DNA from: Gordonia sp. 'Campus'
Lineage (GTDB): Bacteria > Actinomycetota > Actinomycetes > Mycobacteriales > Mycobacteriaceae
NCBI RefSeq assembly: GCF_022206305.1
Contig: NZ_JAKOIW010000014.1
Location: 62,001 to 126,000 of the forward strand
DNA length: 64,000 nt
Reading direction: 5' to 3'
The notes beneath the pieces were generated by a model. The model made no database searches, was not told where the DNA came from, and saw nothing but the letters and a program-made list of their open reading frames with translations. Below, in pieces: positions 27,328 to 36,989 of the stretch; the stretch's first letter is position 1, and the number at the start of each line of letters is the position of its first letter. The position numbers and the translations under genes were made by a program.

Positions 27328-29109
27328 TCAGCGCATGAGTCCGGACAGCACACCCGAGATGGCTGCGCGGACGTCCGCGGTGTCGATTCGCATCAGGTCG
27401 TCCTGGCTGAGCGCGTCCAGATCGCCTGCGGCGCTGAGCCGGAACTCGCGTTCCTCCTCGGCGGCCTCGATGATGTTGCGGATGAAGCGGCCGTTGCCCG
27501 CGAGGTCGGTGGCCCGACGCGGGCTGCCCCGGTGCTCGCGGACGTCGTGGTAGAGGGGGCCGCAGGCCTGCTCGATCTCGTTCATCGCCTCCGGGGTCAG
27601 CGACGAGTCGCGTTTGCGCGCGATGAACTCCGCGATGCGGGCGAGTTCACCCGGTGTGTAGGAGTCGAAACGCACGCGCCGCGCGAAGCGCGAGGCGAGA
27701 CCGTCGTTGGCTGCCAGGAAGCGATCGATCTCCGAGTCGTAACCCGCGATGATCACGACGAGGCGGTCGCGATCGTCCTCCATGCGCGCGAGAAGGGTGT
27801 CCACGGCCTCGCGACCGAACGCGTCGCCACCGGACAATCCCTGCTGGATGAGGGTGTACGCCTCGTCGATGAACAGGACGCCGTCCATCGCCGAGTCGAT
27901 GAGCGCGGACGTCTTGATGGCGGTGCTGCCCAGATGTTCGCCGACCATGTCACGCCGGGTCGCCTCCACCACCTTGTCGGACTTGATGAACCCGAGCCCG
28001 CAGTAGATCTTCGCGACGATGCGGGCCACCGTCGTCTTGCCGGTGCCCGGAGGCCCGGTGAACGCCAGGTGCAGGCTGCGTGCCGACGTCGACAGACCGC
28101 GGTCGGCCCTGACCTTCGCGAGGGTCGCCGTCGACTGCAGCTTGGCCACCTGCTGCTTCACCGACTCGAGGCCGATCTGCTCGGCGAGTTCGCGCTGCGC
28201 CTCGGTGACGAGGCCGTCGGCGCCCGCGGGGTCGGCAGGGTCCGAGAGGAGGGTCTCGGCGCGATCGGGGACCGATGCCGGGTCCCAGCGATCGGTGCGT
28301 TCGGCGATCTTCTCGGGGGTCGTCGGGGTCAGGCGTATCGACGGCGACCGGATCGCCTCGGCTGCCGTCGACAGCGACGGATCGCGTGCGTAGGCCTGCT
28401 CGAACATCGACTTGGCCTTCTCCTCATGGCCCTGCTCGCGGAGCGCGAAGCCGTAGGCGAACATCGCCTGCGTCGAGCACGCCTGGATCGGACCGTCGAT
28501 CGCGTTCTGGAGACGCCGCATCCCCTCGCCGAGCATGCCGAGGCGGACGCACGACGTCCCCGCCATGAAGTCGGCGACCGACTGCATGTAGGGGTCGTTC
28601 CACCGGTCGGAGCGGGTGAGGGAGGTCAGGACGTCCGGCCAACGCTGGGTGGCGTAGTGCAGGTATGCACGGACGAAGTCGACGATCGGGGTCCGGTGGG
28701 CGGGTGGCACGGCGTCGAGGACCTCCTCGGCACCGCCGAAGTCCGAGCCGCGGACGAGGCTGGCCGCGTAGGCCGCGGTCGCCTCGACGGCGCCCGACAC
28801 CGGATAGTCGATCATCATGCCCGTGTACCAGCGGCCCACGATGGTGCCCGACGGCAGACCGAGCCTGCGCTGTTCGGCACCGATGGAGGCACGGGCGCGA
28901 TACAGGCCGAGAAGAACCTCGTTGCTGGTGTCGCCGCACGCCAGCCGGCCGATCCAGGCGTCTCCGAGCGACGGGTCCCATTCAGTGGAGCGGGTGAAGG
29001 CCTTGGCGGCCTGCGCCGGGTTGTCGACGGCTTCCTGGCCTTCGACGGGGATGTTCAGGGACAGGACGCCGAGTTCAAAGAGAGCCCTCGCCTTGCGGAC
29101 ATCGGCCAT
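27328..29109 (-). CDS. eccA: EccA-type AAA ATPase (type VII secretion family), orphan
   Basis: A 593-residue cytosolic protein. The N-terminal half (about 1-270) is a TPR-like helical domain. The C-terminal half is a CbxX/CfxQ-type AAA ATPase: Walker [12 protein letters not shown], Walker [11 protein letters not shown], and [11 protein letters not shown] with the arginine region. This architecture is that of EccA, the chaperone-like ATPase of ESX/type VII secretion systems, which engages PE/PPE or Esx substrates. No eccB, eccC, eccD, mycP, esx, PE or PPE gene is visible nearby. It may act on a system encoded elsewhere. The ATG at 29109 has a strong AGGGGG ribosome binding site. Confidence 0.85.
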   Translation of the reverse strand: MADVRKARALFELGVLSLNIPVEGQEAVDNPAQAAKAFTRSTEWDPSLGDAWIGRLACGDTSNEVLLGLYRARASIGAEQRRLGLPSGTIVGRWYTGMMIDYPVSGAVEATAAYAASLVRGSDFGGAEEVLDAVPPAHRTPIVDFVRAYLHYATQRWPDVLTSLTRSDRWNDPYMQSVADFMAGTSCVRLGMLGEGMRRLQNAIDGPIQACSTQAMFAYGFALREQGHEEKAKSMFEQAYARDPSLSTAAEAIRSPSIRLTPTTPEKIAERTDRWDPASVPDRAETLLSDPADPAGADGLVTEAQRELAEQIGLESVKQQVAKLQSTATLAKVRADRGLSTSARSLHLAFTGPPGTGKTTVARIVAKIYCGLGFIKSDKVVEATRRDMVGEHLGSTAIKTSALIDSAMDGVLFIDEAYTLIQQGLSGGDAFGREAVDTLLARMEDDRDRLVVIIAGYDSEIDRFLAANDGLASRFARRVRFDSYTPGELARIAEFIARKRDSSLTPEAMNEIEQACGPLYHDVREHRGSPRRATDLAGNGRFIRNIIEAAEEEREFRLSAAGDLDALSQDDLMRIDTADVRAAISGVLSGLMR

Positions 29110-29324
29110 CGCATCCCCCTGTGTCACCCCAGACCTGCGCGGACTCGCCCTGCTCGAGCCCGCGCGGTTCACCCCATACAGTTCGCCAGACAGACTATCG
29201 CTACACCGGCCCGGCGACTGTTGCAGACTTCCCAGGCCGGACCTCGTGTGTGCTGCGGCACCCAGGGACGCTGCCTCGATGCCCCGTCGGCCGCGGGCGC
29301 CCGCACCCGCCTAGACTGATCAGA

Positions 29325-31619
29325 GTGAGTGCCCAGGTGGATACCGTCTCAGCCGCTGCCCAGACCCCGGATAATCCGCAACCGTTCCGCGAACTCGGTC
29401 TCAAGGACGACGAGTACGCCCGGATCCGCGAGATCCTGGGCCGTCGGCCCACCGATGCCGAACTGGCGATGTACTCGGTGATGTGGTCCGAGCACTGCAG
29501 CTACAAGTCGTCGAAGGTGCACCTGCGGTACTTCGGTGAGACCACGACCGACGAGATGCGGGCGAGCATGCTCGCCGGCATCGGCGAGAACGCCGGAGTC
29601 GTCGACATCGGCGACGGCTGGGCGGTGACGTTCAAGGTCGAGTCGCACAACCACCCCAGTTATGTCGAGCCCTATCAAGGTGCCGCCACCGGCGTCGGCG
29701 GCATCGTCCGCGACATCATGGCGATGGGCGCACGTCCGATCGCGGTGATGGACCAGCTGCGCTTCGGTGCGGCGGACGCTCCGGACACGCGTCGCGTCGT
29801 CGACGGCGTGGTGCGCGGCGTCGGTGGATACGGCAACTCGCTGGGTCTGCCGAACGTGGGCGGCGAGACCGTCTTCGATGCCAGCTACGCGGGCAACCCG
29901 CTGGTCAACGCGCTGTGCGCGGGTGTGCTCCGTACCGAGGATCTGCACCTGGCCTTCGCGTCGGGTACCGGCAACAAGATCATCCTGTTCGGCGCGCGCA
30001 CCGGTCTCGACGGTATCGGCGGCGTGTCGGTGCTCGCGTCGGAGACCTTCGACGATTCCGAAGGCTCGGGTCCGAACCGCAAGAAGCTGCCCAGCGTCCA
30101 GGTGGGCGATCCGTTCACCGAGAAGGTGCTCATCGAGTGCTGCCTCGAGCTCTACCACGCCGGACTCGTGGTGGGTATCCAGGATCTCGGCGGTGCCGGA
30201 TTGGCCTGTGCCACCAGCGAACTCGCGGCCGCCGGTGACGGCGGCATGCACATCGACCTGGAGAAGGTGCCGATGCGCGCCGAGGGCATGACCCCGGCCG
30301 AGGTGCTCTCCAGCGAGTCGCAGGAACGCATGTGTGCCGTCGTCACGCCGGAGAACGTCGAGAAGTTCCTCGAGGTCTGCCGCAAGTGGGACGTGCTCGC
30401 GACCGAGATCGGCGAGGTCACCGACGGTGAACATCTCGTCATCAACTGGCACGGGGAGACCGTCGTCGACGTCCCGCCGCGCACCGTCGCCCACGACGGC
30501 CCGGTCTACGAGCGTCCGGTCGCACGCCCGGACTGGCAGGACACGGTCGTCGCGTCGACGACCGAACCGCTGCAGCGGCCGGGCACGCCCGATCAGCTGC
30601 GCGAGACGCTCCTGGCGATGCTCGCCTCGCCCGCGCTGTGCAGCCGCAAGTTCATCACCGACCAGTACGACCGGTACGTCCGCGGCAACACCGTCCTCGC
30701 CGAACACGCCGACTCGGGCATGATCCGGATCGACGAGGAGACCGGACGGGGGATCGCTCTCGCCACGGATGCGTCGGGGCGCTACACCTTCCTCGATCCC
30801 TACCGCGGTGCCCAGCTCGCCCTCGCGGAGGCCTACCGGAACGTCGCGGTGTCCGGTGCGACGCCGAAGGCGGTCACCAACTGCCTCAACTTCGGTTCGC
30901 CGGAGGACCCGGCGGTCATGTGGCAGTTCCAGCAGGCGGTGCGCGGACTCGCCGATGGTTGTGCGCAGCTCGGCATCCCGGTGACCGGCGGCAACGTCAG
31001 CTTCTACAACCAGACCGGGGCCACGGCGATCCTGCCGACGCCGGTCATCGGTGTCCTCGGTGTCATCGACGACGTGCACCGCCGCATCCCCACCGGCCTC
31101 GGCACGGAACCGGGGGAGACGCTGATCCTGCTCGGTGAGACCCGCGACGAGTTCGACGGTTCGATCTGGGCGCAGGTCAGCCACGACCACCTCGGCGGGG
31201 TGCCGCCGCAGGTCGACCTCGATCGCGAGCGTCTCCTCGCCGACATCCTGGCCGCGTCGTCGCGCGACGGATTGATCTCGGCCGCACACGATCTCAGCGA
31301 GGGCGGGCTCATCCAGACCGTCGTCGAGGCCGCGCTCGCCGGCGAGACCGGGTGCCGGTTGCTGCTGCCCGAGGATGCCGATCCGTTCGTCTGGTTGTTC
31401 TCCGAGTCATCCGGCCGCGTACTCGTCGCGGTGCCCCGCACCGAGGAGTCACGGTTCACCGCCATGCTCGATGCCCGCGAGATGCCGTGGACGCGGATCG
31501 GCGTGGTCGACCAGGGCAGCGACTCGGTGGAGGTCCAGGACTACTTCTCGGTGCCGCTGATCGAGCTGCGGGAGACGTACGAGGGCACGCTGCCCAGGTT
31601 GTTCGGCGACACGGTGTAG
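29325..31619 (+). CDS. purL: Phosphoribosylformylglycinamidine synthase subunit PurL
   Basis: A 764-residue PurL of the small-PurL, PurS/PurQ-dependent type. It converts FGAR to FGAM using ATP and ammonia from PurQ. Conserved elements include [36 protein letters not shown], the repeated glycine-rich ATP sites, and a C-terminal half related to PurM. The length fits the family (~740-770). The GTG at 29325 gives the conserved length; longer extensions read through non-conserved sequence. A TAGACT hexamer 8-13 bases upstream and the poor ribosome binding site are compatible with a leaderless transcript. PurS and PurQ are not in the window. Confidence 0.95.
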   Translation: MSAQVDTVSAAAQTPDNPQPFRELGLKDDEYARIREILGRRPTDAELAMYSVMWSEHCSYKSSKVHLRYFGETTTDEMRASMLAGIGENAGVVDIGDGWAVTFKVESHNHPSYVEPYQGAATGVGGIVRDIMAMGARPIAVMDQLRFGAADAPDTRRVVDGVVRGVGGYGNSLGLPNVGGETVFDASYAGNPLVNALCAGVLRTEDLHLAFASGTGNKIILFGARTGLDGIGGVSVLASETFDDSEGSGPNRKKLPSVQVGDPFTEKVLIECCLELYHAGLVVGIQDLGGAGLACATSELAAAGDGGMHIDLEKVPMRAEGMTPAEVLSSESQERMCAVVTPENVEKFLEVCRKWDVLATEIGEVTDGEHLVINWHGETVVDVPPRTVAHDGPVYERPVARPDWQDTVVASTTEPLQRPGTPDQLRETLLAMLASPALCSRKFITDQYDRYVRGNTVLAEHADSGMIRIDEETGRGIALATDASGRYTFLDPYRGAQLALAEAYRNVAVSGATPKAVTNCLNFGSPEDPAVMWQFQQAVRGLADGCAQLGIPVTGGNVSFYNQTGATAILPTPVIGVLGVIDDVHRRIPTGLGTEPGETLILLGETRDEFDGSIWAQVSHDHLGGVPPQVDLDRERLLADILAASSRDGLISAAHDLSEGGLIQTVVEAALAGETGCRLLLPEDADPFVWLFSESSGRVLVAVPRTEESRFTAMLDAREMPWTRIGVVDQGSDSVEVQDYFSVPLIELRETYEGTLPRLFGDTV

Positions 31620-31753
31620 TTGCACCGCGCAACGGCCTCACCTGCGACGATTCCGTTGTATGTCAATGGAATCAATCTCGCTCGCAGACCTGCTGCGCGC
31701 CGCGCCGCTCGGTTACGCTCCTGGAGTTCTCGAACAGAGTCGAAAGGGCGCAG

Positions 31754-32113
31754 ATGAGCTACCCCTATGATCCGAACCAGCCGCCGAACTACGGCGCGGG
31801 TGGATACGGACAGCAACCGTACGGGATGAACCCGGCCGGCCCGGAACCGGACAACAACCTCGTGTGGGCGATCCTCGCGACGGTGCTGTGTTGCCTGCCG
31901 CTGGGCATCGTGTCGATCGTGAAGTCGACATCGGTCAGCAAGCTGTGGGCCGCGGGTGACTACGCCGGTGCGCAGAAGGCCGCGGATGAGGCCAAGAAAT
32001 GGGCGATGTGGAGTGCGATCTCGTCGGTCATCATCTGGGTCCTGATCGTCATCGTCTATGTCGTCTTCTTTGTCATCCTCCTCGGCGCCTCCGCGACCAC
32101 GTCCACGTACTGA
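31754..32113 (+). CDS. CD225/dispanin-family membrane protein
   Basis: A 119-residue protein. A Pro/Gly/Tyr/Gln-rich N-terminus (residues 1-35) precedes two membrane segments: NNLVWAILATVLCCLPLGIV, with the conserved intracellular-loop segment SIVKSTSVSKLWAAGDYAGA, and IIWVLIVIVYVVFFVILL. This is the dispanin (IFITM-like) layout. Bacterial members are of unknown role, possibly in membrane organisation. The loop with KA.EA.K is conserved across the family. The next gene (DUF2752) follows with only a few bases between the stop and the likely start, a pairing often seen in actinobacteria. Confidence 0.85.
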   Translation: MSYPYDPNQPPNYGAGGYGQQPYGMNPAGPEPDNNLVWAILATVLCCLPLGIVSIVKSTSVSKLWAAGDYAGAQKAADEAKKWAMWSAISSVIIWVLIVIVYVVFFVILLGASATTSTY

Positions 32114-32117
32114 GCGT

Positions 32118-32558
32118 GTGGAGAGGGCCGTGCTCGGACGGGTGTCGGCCCTCTCGCGACACCGGTACCTCGGGCCGGCGACCGTCGTCGCCGGTACCGG
32201 GATGGTGTGTGCGGCAGTGTGGTTCGCAGACCCGACCACGCCCGGCGGGGTGTTGCCGACCTGCCCGACCAAATTGATCTTCGGCGTGACGTGTCCCGGC
32301 TGTGGGTCGTTGCGCGCGATCTATTCGCTTCTGCACGGTGACCTCCCGGCCGCGTTGCACTACAACGCGGTCGGGGTGGCCGCGATGGGGTTGCTGCTCT
32401 TCGCTTTCGGCGCCTACTGTGCGCGGCTCTGGACCGGTCGCCGGGTTCGCAGCTGGCAGCATCTCCGTTACTCGGGGGTCGTGGTACTCGTCGTCGTCCT
32501 CGCCTGGTTCGTCGTGCGCAACATCCCCGTCGAGCCCTTCCGGTCGCTACGCGTCTGA
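32118..32558 (+). CDS. DUF2752 membrane protein
   Basis: A protein of about 146 residues with the DUF2752 hallmark FGVTCPGCGSLRAIYSLLHGD between membrane segments. Three hydrophobic segments are visible (about residues 18-34, 76-93, 112-130). The CPGCG-x2-R motif at a membrane edge suggests metal or small-molecule binding; function unknown. Start choice is uncertain: GTG at 32118, GTG at 32130 (better GGAGAGG ribosome binding site), or ATG at 32058 inside the dispanin gene. The pair probably forms one transcript with the dispanin gene. The 3' end overlaps the convergent GDPD gene by 12 bases. Confidence 0.8.
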   Translation: MERAVLGRVSALSRHRYLGPATVVAGTGMVCAAVWFADPTTPGGVLPTCPTKLIFGVTCPGCGSLRAIYSLLHGDLPAALHYNAVGVAAMGLLLFAFGAYCARLWTGRRVRSWQHLRYSGVVVLVVVLAWFVVRNIPVEPFRSLRV

Positions 32559-33482
32559 ACAACCGGTGGCCCTGCGGAGCCGGCGGATCCACCGGGGCCT
32601 GTGCTCGTCGGCGGAGCCGTTCGGGTCGAGGGCCGCAAGGGCTTCGGGGTCGTCGGTCGTGATCTGGTCGACGCGCAAGTCCAACAGTCGCTTCAGCTCC
32701 GGCGCCGTTCGCGGCCCCACCCGGGTGATCGTGTACCCGTCGACGCGACGTCCGCGTGCATGGAAGGCGCCCACGACGTCGTACCCCCGGTCGTCGGCCG
32801 CCAGGATCAACCGGTTCTCGAGGTAGATCATCTCGGCGTCCGGAGACGCCGACACCGTGCGCTCGACGAAGCCGTCGTAGTCGCCGGACCGGATCGCCGC
32901 GTCGGCGGCACCGTGATGGCAAGGGTCGTAACCGATTCGGATGCCGGGGACAGCCCGGGTCAGCGTCTCGACGGCGGCGGCGTCGCCACACGACAGGATG
33001 CAGTGCTCGGCGAATGGCGCGACGCTGCGCGCGAACACCTCGACCGCCTCGGCGTCGAGAGCGGCGTCGTCCTCCTTGAAGTCCAACTGGAGGAGCGCGT
33101 CGGGCGCGATCTCGATGCCGTCGAAGAGTTCGGCGAGGTCCTCGAGCAGCAGGACCCGTTCGTCGATCTCCGAACCGTCGTTGTCGCGCAACGACAATCC
33201 GCGCAGGTACGACGCGGGGAGCGTGGACACCGGGCCGGTGCCGGTCGTGGCGTGGTCGACGATGCGGTCGTGGAGAACCACGAAGCCCCGGTCGGCGTGG
33301 ATGACCAGGTCGACCTCGACACTCGCCCCGAGTCGCATCCCTTCGAGGATGCGGGTCGCGGTGAAGGCGGGGTCGGCGGCACGGCGCCGGCCGCGGTGCC
33401 ACTTGAGCATGGTGCGGTGCCCATGGTGGTCGATGTACAGCGGTGCCGGAGCTGCATCGGCGGTTGGCGGCGGTGGAGTCAT
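32547..33482 (-). CDS. Glycerophosphodiester phosphodiesterase family protein
   Basis: A 311-residue protein of the PLC-like GDPD fold. The catalytic pattern is present: HRGRRRA (first His, about residue 29), EVDLVIHADRGFVVLHDRIV (Glu-x-Asp and the second catalytic His). Later strand residues QLDFKEDD and the C-terminal VDGYTITRV, VDQITTDDPEAL also fit. Family members hydrolyse glycerophosphodiesters to sn-glycerol-3-phosphate plus an alcohol. No signal peptide is seen, so it is probably cytosolic. It is not obviously linked to its neighbours. Confidence 0.88.
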   Translation of the reverse strand: MTPPPPTADAAPAPLYIDHHGHRTMLKWHRGRRRAADPAFTATRILEGMRLGASVEVDLVIHADRGFVVLHDRIVDHATTGTGPVSTLPASYLRGLSLRDNDGSEIDERVLLLEDLAELFDGIEIAPDALLQLDFKEDDAALDAEAVEVFARSVAPFAEHCILSCGDAAAVETLTRAVPGIRIGYDPCHHGAADAAIRSGDYDGFVERTVSASPDAEMIYLENRLILAADDRGYDVVGAFHARGRRVDGYTITRVGPRTAPELKRLLDLRVDQITTDDPEALAALDPNGSADEHRPRWIRRLRRATGCSDA

Positions 33483-33551
33483 CGTCCGTCGAGCCTAGCG
33501 GCGGAACGCGCCGTCGGCGTGATCCGTTCTCACCGATCCGGCCCGCGGAAC

Positions 33552-33565
33552 TGCAACGTGTTCTA
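33552..33565. promoter_or_regulatory. KstR-type operator upstream of the DapB-like gene
   Basis: TGCAACGTGTTCTA fits TnnAACnnGTTnnA at every fixed position. It ends 11 bases before the ATG at 33577, so binding would cover the start-site region. This places the downstream gene in the predicted KstR regulon despite its distance from the main steroid block. Confidence 0.8.
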
Positions 33566-33576
33566 GTTTGATCGAT

Positions 33577-34653
33577 ATGACTTTGCGCGTGGTCGAGTGG
33601 TCGACCGGAACCGTCGGACGACATGCCATCGCCGGGATCGACGCCCGGCCCGATCTGGAGCTGGTGGGCGTCTGGGTGTCCGATCCCGCGAAGGTCGGCA
33701 GAGACGCGGGCGACCTCGCGGACCTCGGTCGTGAACTCGGCGTGGCGGCAACCGACGACCGCGATGCGCTGGTCGCCCTGAAACCCGACTGCATCGTGCA
33801 CACGGCGATGACCGACGACCGCGTCATGGAGGCCATCGAGGATCTGATCTTCTTCGTGGAGAACGGCATCAACGTGGTGTCGAGCGGGCCGGTCGTGCTG
33901 CAGTTCCCGCAGGGCATCCTGCCCGACTCGCTCCTCGAGCGGATCGCCTCGGCCGGGCAGGCGGGCAACGCGAGCCTGCACGTCAACGGCATCGATCCGG
34001 GGTTCGCCAATGACGCTCTGCCGCTGGCGATGACGAGCCTGTCGCAGCGGATCGACGAGGTGCGCTGCCAGGAGATCGCCGACTATTCGACGTACTACCA
34101 GCCGGTCGTCATGCGCGACCTGTTCGGTTTCGGCCAGCCCATGGACACCACCCCGATGCTGCTCTCGCCGGGCATCCTGTCCATGGCGTGGGGGAGCGTG
34201 GTCCGTCAGATCGCCGCGGGACTCGACCTCGTGCTCGACGAACCGCTCGTGGAACGTGTCGAGCGGGTCGAGGCGGATCGGGACTACTCCACGGTCTCGG
34301 TGGAGATCCCCAAAGGCACGATGGCCGCGGTCCGCTTCGAGGTCGCCGGACAGGTCGACGGCGTGGATCGTGTTGTGCTGGAGCACTACACCCGTACGCA
34401 CCCCGACCAGTGTCCGCAGTGGCCGTCGCCGCACGAAGGCGACGGTTGCTACCGCATCGCGATCTCGGGTGAACCGGAGATGGCCGTCGAGTTCGCCCAT
34501 CACGGTGAACACGGCGACCACAACGTGTCCGGCATGATCGTGACGGCCATGCGGTTGGTGAATTCCGTCGCCGCCGTCGTCGATGCGAAGCCGGGGCTCG
34601 TGACGGCGCTGGATCTACCGCTCGTGTCCGGCCGGGGGTTGGTCGCGCGGTAG
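33577..34653 (+). CDS. Dihydrodipicolinate reductase-like NAD(P)-dependent dehydrogenase, KstR-type operator
   Basis: A 358-residue protein with an N-terminal Rossmann fold like DapB (LRVVEWSTGTVGRHAIAGID, with G-x-G-x2-G variant at about residues 10-15) and a longer C-terminal domain. Actinobacteria carry many such DapB-N-terminal-domain proteins, some compared to 2,4-diaminopentanoate or amine dehydrogenases; few have known substrates. The perfect KstR-type operator just upstream suggests a role in steroid or sterol breakdown. It is monocistronic, flanked by a GDPD gene on the other strand and the L36 gene converging downstream. The true lysine-pathway DapB is smaller (~245-270 residues), so this is not dapB. 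Confidence 0.82.
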   Translation: MTLRVVEWSTGTVGRHAIAGIDARPDLELVGVWVSDPAKVGRDAGDLADLGRELGVAATDDRDALVALKPDCIVHTAMTDDRVMEAIEDLIFFVENGINVVSSGPVVLQFPQGILPDSLLERIASAGQAGNASLHVNGIDPGFANDALPLAMTSLSQRIDEVRCQEIADYSTYYQPVVMRDLFGFGQPMDTTPMLLSPGILSMAWGSVVRQIAAGLDLVLDEPLVERVERVEADRDYSTVSVEIPKGTMAAVRFEVAGQVDGVDRVVLEHYTRTHPDQCPQWPSPHEGDGCYRIAISGEPEMAVEFAHHGEHGDHNVSGMIVTAMRLVNSVAAVVDAKPGLVTALDLPLVSGRGLVAR

Positions 34654-34659
34654 TGGGGA

Positions 34660-34782
34660 TCAGCCCTGTCGCGCCTTGAATCTGGGGTTGTTCTTGTTGA
34701 TCACGTAGATGCGACCTTTGCGCTTCACGACCTGCGACCCCGCCTGGTTCTTCAGCGAGCGGATGGATGCACGGACCTTCAA
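34660..34782 (-). CDS. rpmJ: 50S ribosomal protein L36, cysteine-free (C-minus) form
   Basis: A 40-residue protein, [20 protein letters not shown] then [20 protein letters not shown] at its end (the two stretches overlap in the lysine). It is the L36 paralogue lacking the zinc-binding cysteines and histidine of the standard protein. Such zinc-free paralogues replace the zinc-containing form when zinc is scarce and are usually repressed by Zur. The start codon is TTG, supported by an ideal GGAGG Shine-Dalgarno sequence six bases upstream and by alignment with the family. A Zur-like palindrome begins one base beyond that ribosome binding site. No other C-minus ribosomal genes are adjacent. Confidence 0.92.
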   Translation of the reverse strand: MKVRASIRSLKNQAGSQVVKRKGRIYVINKNNPRFKARQG

Positions 34783-34792
34783 GTGAGCCTCC

Positions 34793-34815
34793 TTAATGGG
34801 AATTGTTTCCATTAA
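34793..34815. promoter_or_regulatory. Zur-like operator of the C-minus rpmJ gene
   Basis: Seven-base arms TTAATGG and CCATTAA flank an AT-rich centre, forming a 23-base palindrome. It resembles the actinobacterial Zur box (TGAAAATnATTTTCA-type core with AAT/ATT flanks). It abuts the Shine-Dalgarno of the cysteine-free L36 gene. Zur with bound zinc would repress the gene, releasing it under zinc starvation. Identification is by pattern plus the known regulation of such paralogues. Confidence 0.75.
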
Positions 34816-34859
34816 AGCAGGCTCGTCGTCGGTCCGTCACCGCGCAGGGGTGGAGGCCG

Positions 34860-36368
34860 TCACACCTCCCACACATGCACGGGCTCGCCCTCGTGCATCT
34901 GCGTCACGTAATCGCGCAGCATGCCCTGCAACGCCTGCGCCCGGCTCTCGCCCGCGCGCTCCCGCGCCGCGACGGCGTGTCGCTGCCACACCGAACCTGT
35001 CTGGCGGGAGATGCACCGCCCCTCGATGACCGACAGGTACCGCTTGCGGGCCTTGTCGGAGACGCCAAAGCTGCGCAGGCCGTCCTCGGCGAGGGTGAGC
35101 AGGCGACGCAGCACGAGTTCGTCGGGGCGCACCCATCCGACGTCGGGCCAGTACAGCTGCGATTCCATTCCGGTCCGGGCGCCAGATTGGAGGTTCTCGG
35201 CGGCGGCGTTGAACGACATCCGCGACCACAGCGGACGGTCGGATTCGACGAGTCCGCGCACGACGCCGTAATAGAAGGCGGCGTTCGCCATGGTGTCGAC
35301 GACCGTCGGGCCGGCAGGTAGTACGCGGTTCTCGACGCGGAGGTGGGCCTGTCCCTCGTGGATGTCGTACACCGGCCGATTCCACCGGTACACCGTCCCG
35401 TTGTGCAGGCGCAGTTCGTCGAGTGTCGGGACGCGCCCGGCATCGAGTTCGGCCAGCGGGTCGGTGTCGGTCGAGACCGGCAGCAGGGCGGGGAAATAAC
35501 GGGTGTTCTCCTCGAAGAGATCGAAGATCGTGTTGATCCATCGTTCCCCGAACCACACCCGCGGCCGCACCCCCTGGTTCTTCAGTTCGAGTGGCCGGGT
35601 GTCGGTGGCCTGCTCGAAGACGGGGATGCGGCTCTCGTGCCACAGCGCGGTCTCGGCGAGGAAGGGCGAATTACCCGCCAGGGCGACCTGCACGCCGGCG
35701 ATGGCCTGCGCGGCATTCCAGTGTGCCGCAAAGTCTTCGGGAGCCACCCGCAGATGTAGCTGTAACGATGTGCACGCCGCCTCCGGGAGTATGGAGTCGG
35801 TCGAGGTGCGCAGGTGTTCGGTGTGGTGGCCGTCGGTGAGCGGCACCCCGGTGATGTCGATCTCCAGGTCCTCGCCGCGGGCCGCGAAGATCTGCTCGTT
35901 CAGCAGGTCGTATCGGGGATTGGCCGATATCCAGTGATGGGCGAAGTGTTCGGACTTCAGCGTGGGCAACATGCCGATCATCACCAGGTGACTCGACGTC
36001 TGCGCCGCGCGCTCCTCGGCGCGGTTGAGCGAGGTGCGCAGCGCCTGTTCCAGTGAGATCGTGTCGTCGGTGGTGAACGGCCGCGGCGAGACGTTGATCT
36101 CGATGTTGAACTGGCCGAGCTCGGTCTGATAATCCGGATCGGCGATCGCTTCGAGGACGGTCGCGTTGGCCATCGCCGGACGCATCTGTTCGTCGACGAG
36201 GTTGAGCTCCACCTCCATCCCGAGCAGGGGGCGCGGAGGCCTGCCCTGATCGGTGAACAGTCCGTCGGTGAGCATTCGCGCGATCGCTTCCGTGCCCCGG
36301 CCCACCTGCTTGCGGAACCGCACCCGGTCCTCGCCGGTGAATTGCTGTTTCGACACCTCGGCACCCAT
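34860..36368 (-). CDS. Glutamate-cysteine ligase-like (GCS2 family) enzyme
   Basis: A 502-residue member of the GCS2 superfamily of carboxylate-amine/thiol ligases. The N-terminal region shows PLLGMEVELNLVDEQMRPAM, the metal-binding glutamate motif. ELGQFNIEINVSPRPF follows, then SLQLHLRVAPEDFAAHW, and RVENRVLPAGPTVVDTMAN near residue 350. These are typical of actinobacterial proteins annotated as glutamate-cysteine ligase. They may make gamma-glutamylcysteine (EgtA-like, for ergothioneine) or another gamma-glutamyl amide; the other egt genes are not here. I chose the ATG at 36368. It is divergent from the sterol-carrier-like gene with 46 bases between starts. Confidence 0.8.
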   Translation of the reverse strand: MGAEVSKQQFTGEDRVRFRKQVGRGTEAIARMLTDGLFTDQGRPPRPLLGMEVELNLVDEQMRPAMANATVLEAIADPDYQTELGQFNIEINVSPRPFTTDDTISLEQALRTSLNRAEERAAQTSSHLVMIGMLPTLKSEHFAHHWISANPRYDLLNEQIFAARGEDLEIDITGVPLTDGHHTEHLRTSTDSILPEAACTSLQLHLRVAPEDFAAHWNAAQAIAGVQVALAGNSPFLAETALWHESRIPVFEQATDTRPLELKNQGVRPRVWFGERWINTIFDLFEENTRYFPALLPVSTDTDPLAELDAGRVPTLDELRLHNGTVYRWNRPVYDIHEGQAHLRVENRVLPAGPTVVDTMANAAFYYGVVRGLVESDRPLWSRMSFNAAAENLQSGARTGMESQLYWPDVGWVRPDELVLRRLLTLAEDGLRSFGVSDKARKRYLSVIEGRCISRQTGSVWQRHAVAARERAGESRAQALQGMLRDYVTQMHEGEPVHVWEV

Positions 36369-36414
36369 GCGGTCAATACTGCCCGATATGGGCGATCGGA
36401 AACCCTGATGCAAG

Positions 36415-36828
36415 ATGGCTTTCGTGCCGCCGCGTAAGAGAGTGGACCCCGCCGAGGTCCGTGCCGCCGTCCTGGCGGTGGCCGGCTGGCTCGGCGATGC
36501 CGACGCACCCGCACCCTCGCGTGCCGAGCTCGCCGCCGCGGTCCGACTGTCGGCGCGCACCCTCGAACACCTCGCGCCGGGCAACTCCGTGGAGGTCCGG
36601 GTCCCGCCGTTCGTCGCGGTGCAGTGCATCGAGGGCCCCCGGCACACCCGCGGGACACCGCCGAATGTCGTCGAGATGTCGCCGCGCACCTGGCTGCGTC
36701 TGGTCACCGGACTCGACTCGTTCGACGACGCGCTCGCCGCGGGTGCGATCGACGCCTCGGGTCATCGGGCGGGTCTGATCGCCGACCTGCTTCCCCTCAT
36801 CCCGCTCGGGCCGGGGGTGGGGCGGTGA
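36415..36828 (+). CDS. Sterol-carrier-family protein (Rv0807-like)
   Basis: A 137-residue protein with an N-terminal helical region and a C-terminal domain typical of the small actinobacterial sterol carrier family proteins (VEVRVPPFVAVQCIEGPRHT then PPNVVEMSPRTWLRLVTG). Function unknown; the fold suggests hydrophobic ligand binding. It occupies the position upstream of purF that Rv0807 holds in M. tuberculosis, with similar size (~130 residues), so orthology is likely (from memory of that order). No strong link to purine synthesis is evident beyond conserved position. Confidence 0.78.
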   Translation: MAFVPPRKRVDPAEVRAAVLAVAGWLGDADAPAPSRAELAAAVRLSARTLEHLAPGNSVEVRVPPFVAVQCIEGPRHTRGTPPNVVEMSPRTWLRLVTGLDSFDDALAAGAIDASGHRAGLIADLLPLIPLGPGVGR

Positions 36829-36989
36829 CCGCGCCGGGAGTGTGATCCATCACTCTGGACCGGGGTCGCGGAATCAACGACCCCACGACACCGCTGCATG
36901 ATTCGCAATGGGAGCCGACCGGCACGTAAACTCCCAGATGTCTGCCAGCCCACTCGACGGACCGATTCGCAGCCCCAGGGAGCCAGTCG

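Noticed and set aside
34860-36368. Assigning EgtA or GshA specifically
   Set aside because: The GCS2 fold is clear but the motifs do not separate these roles and no ergothioneine or glutathione partner genes are adjacent.
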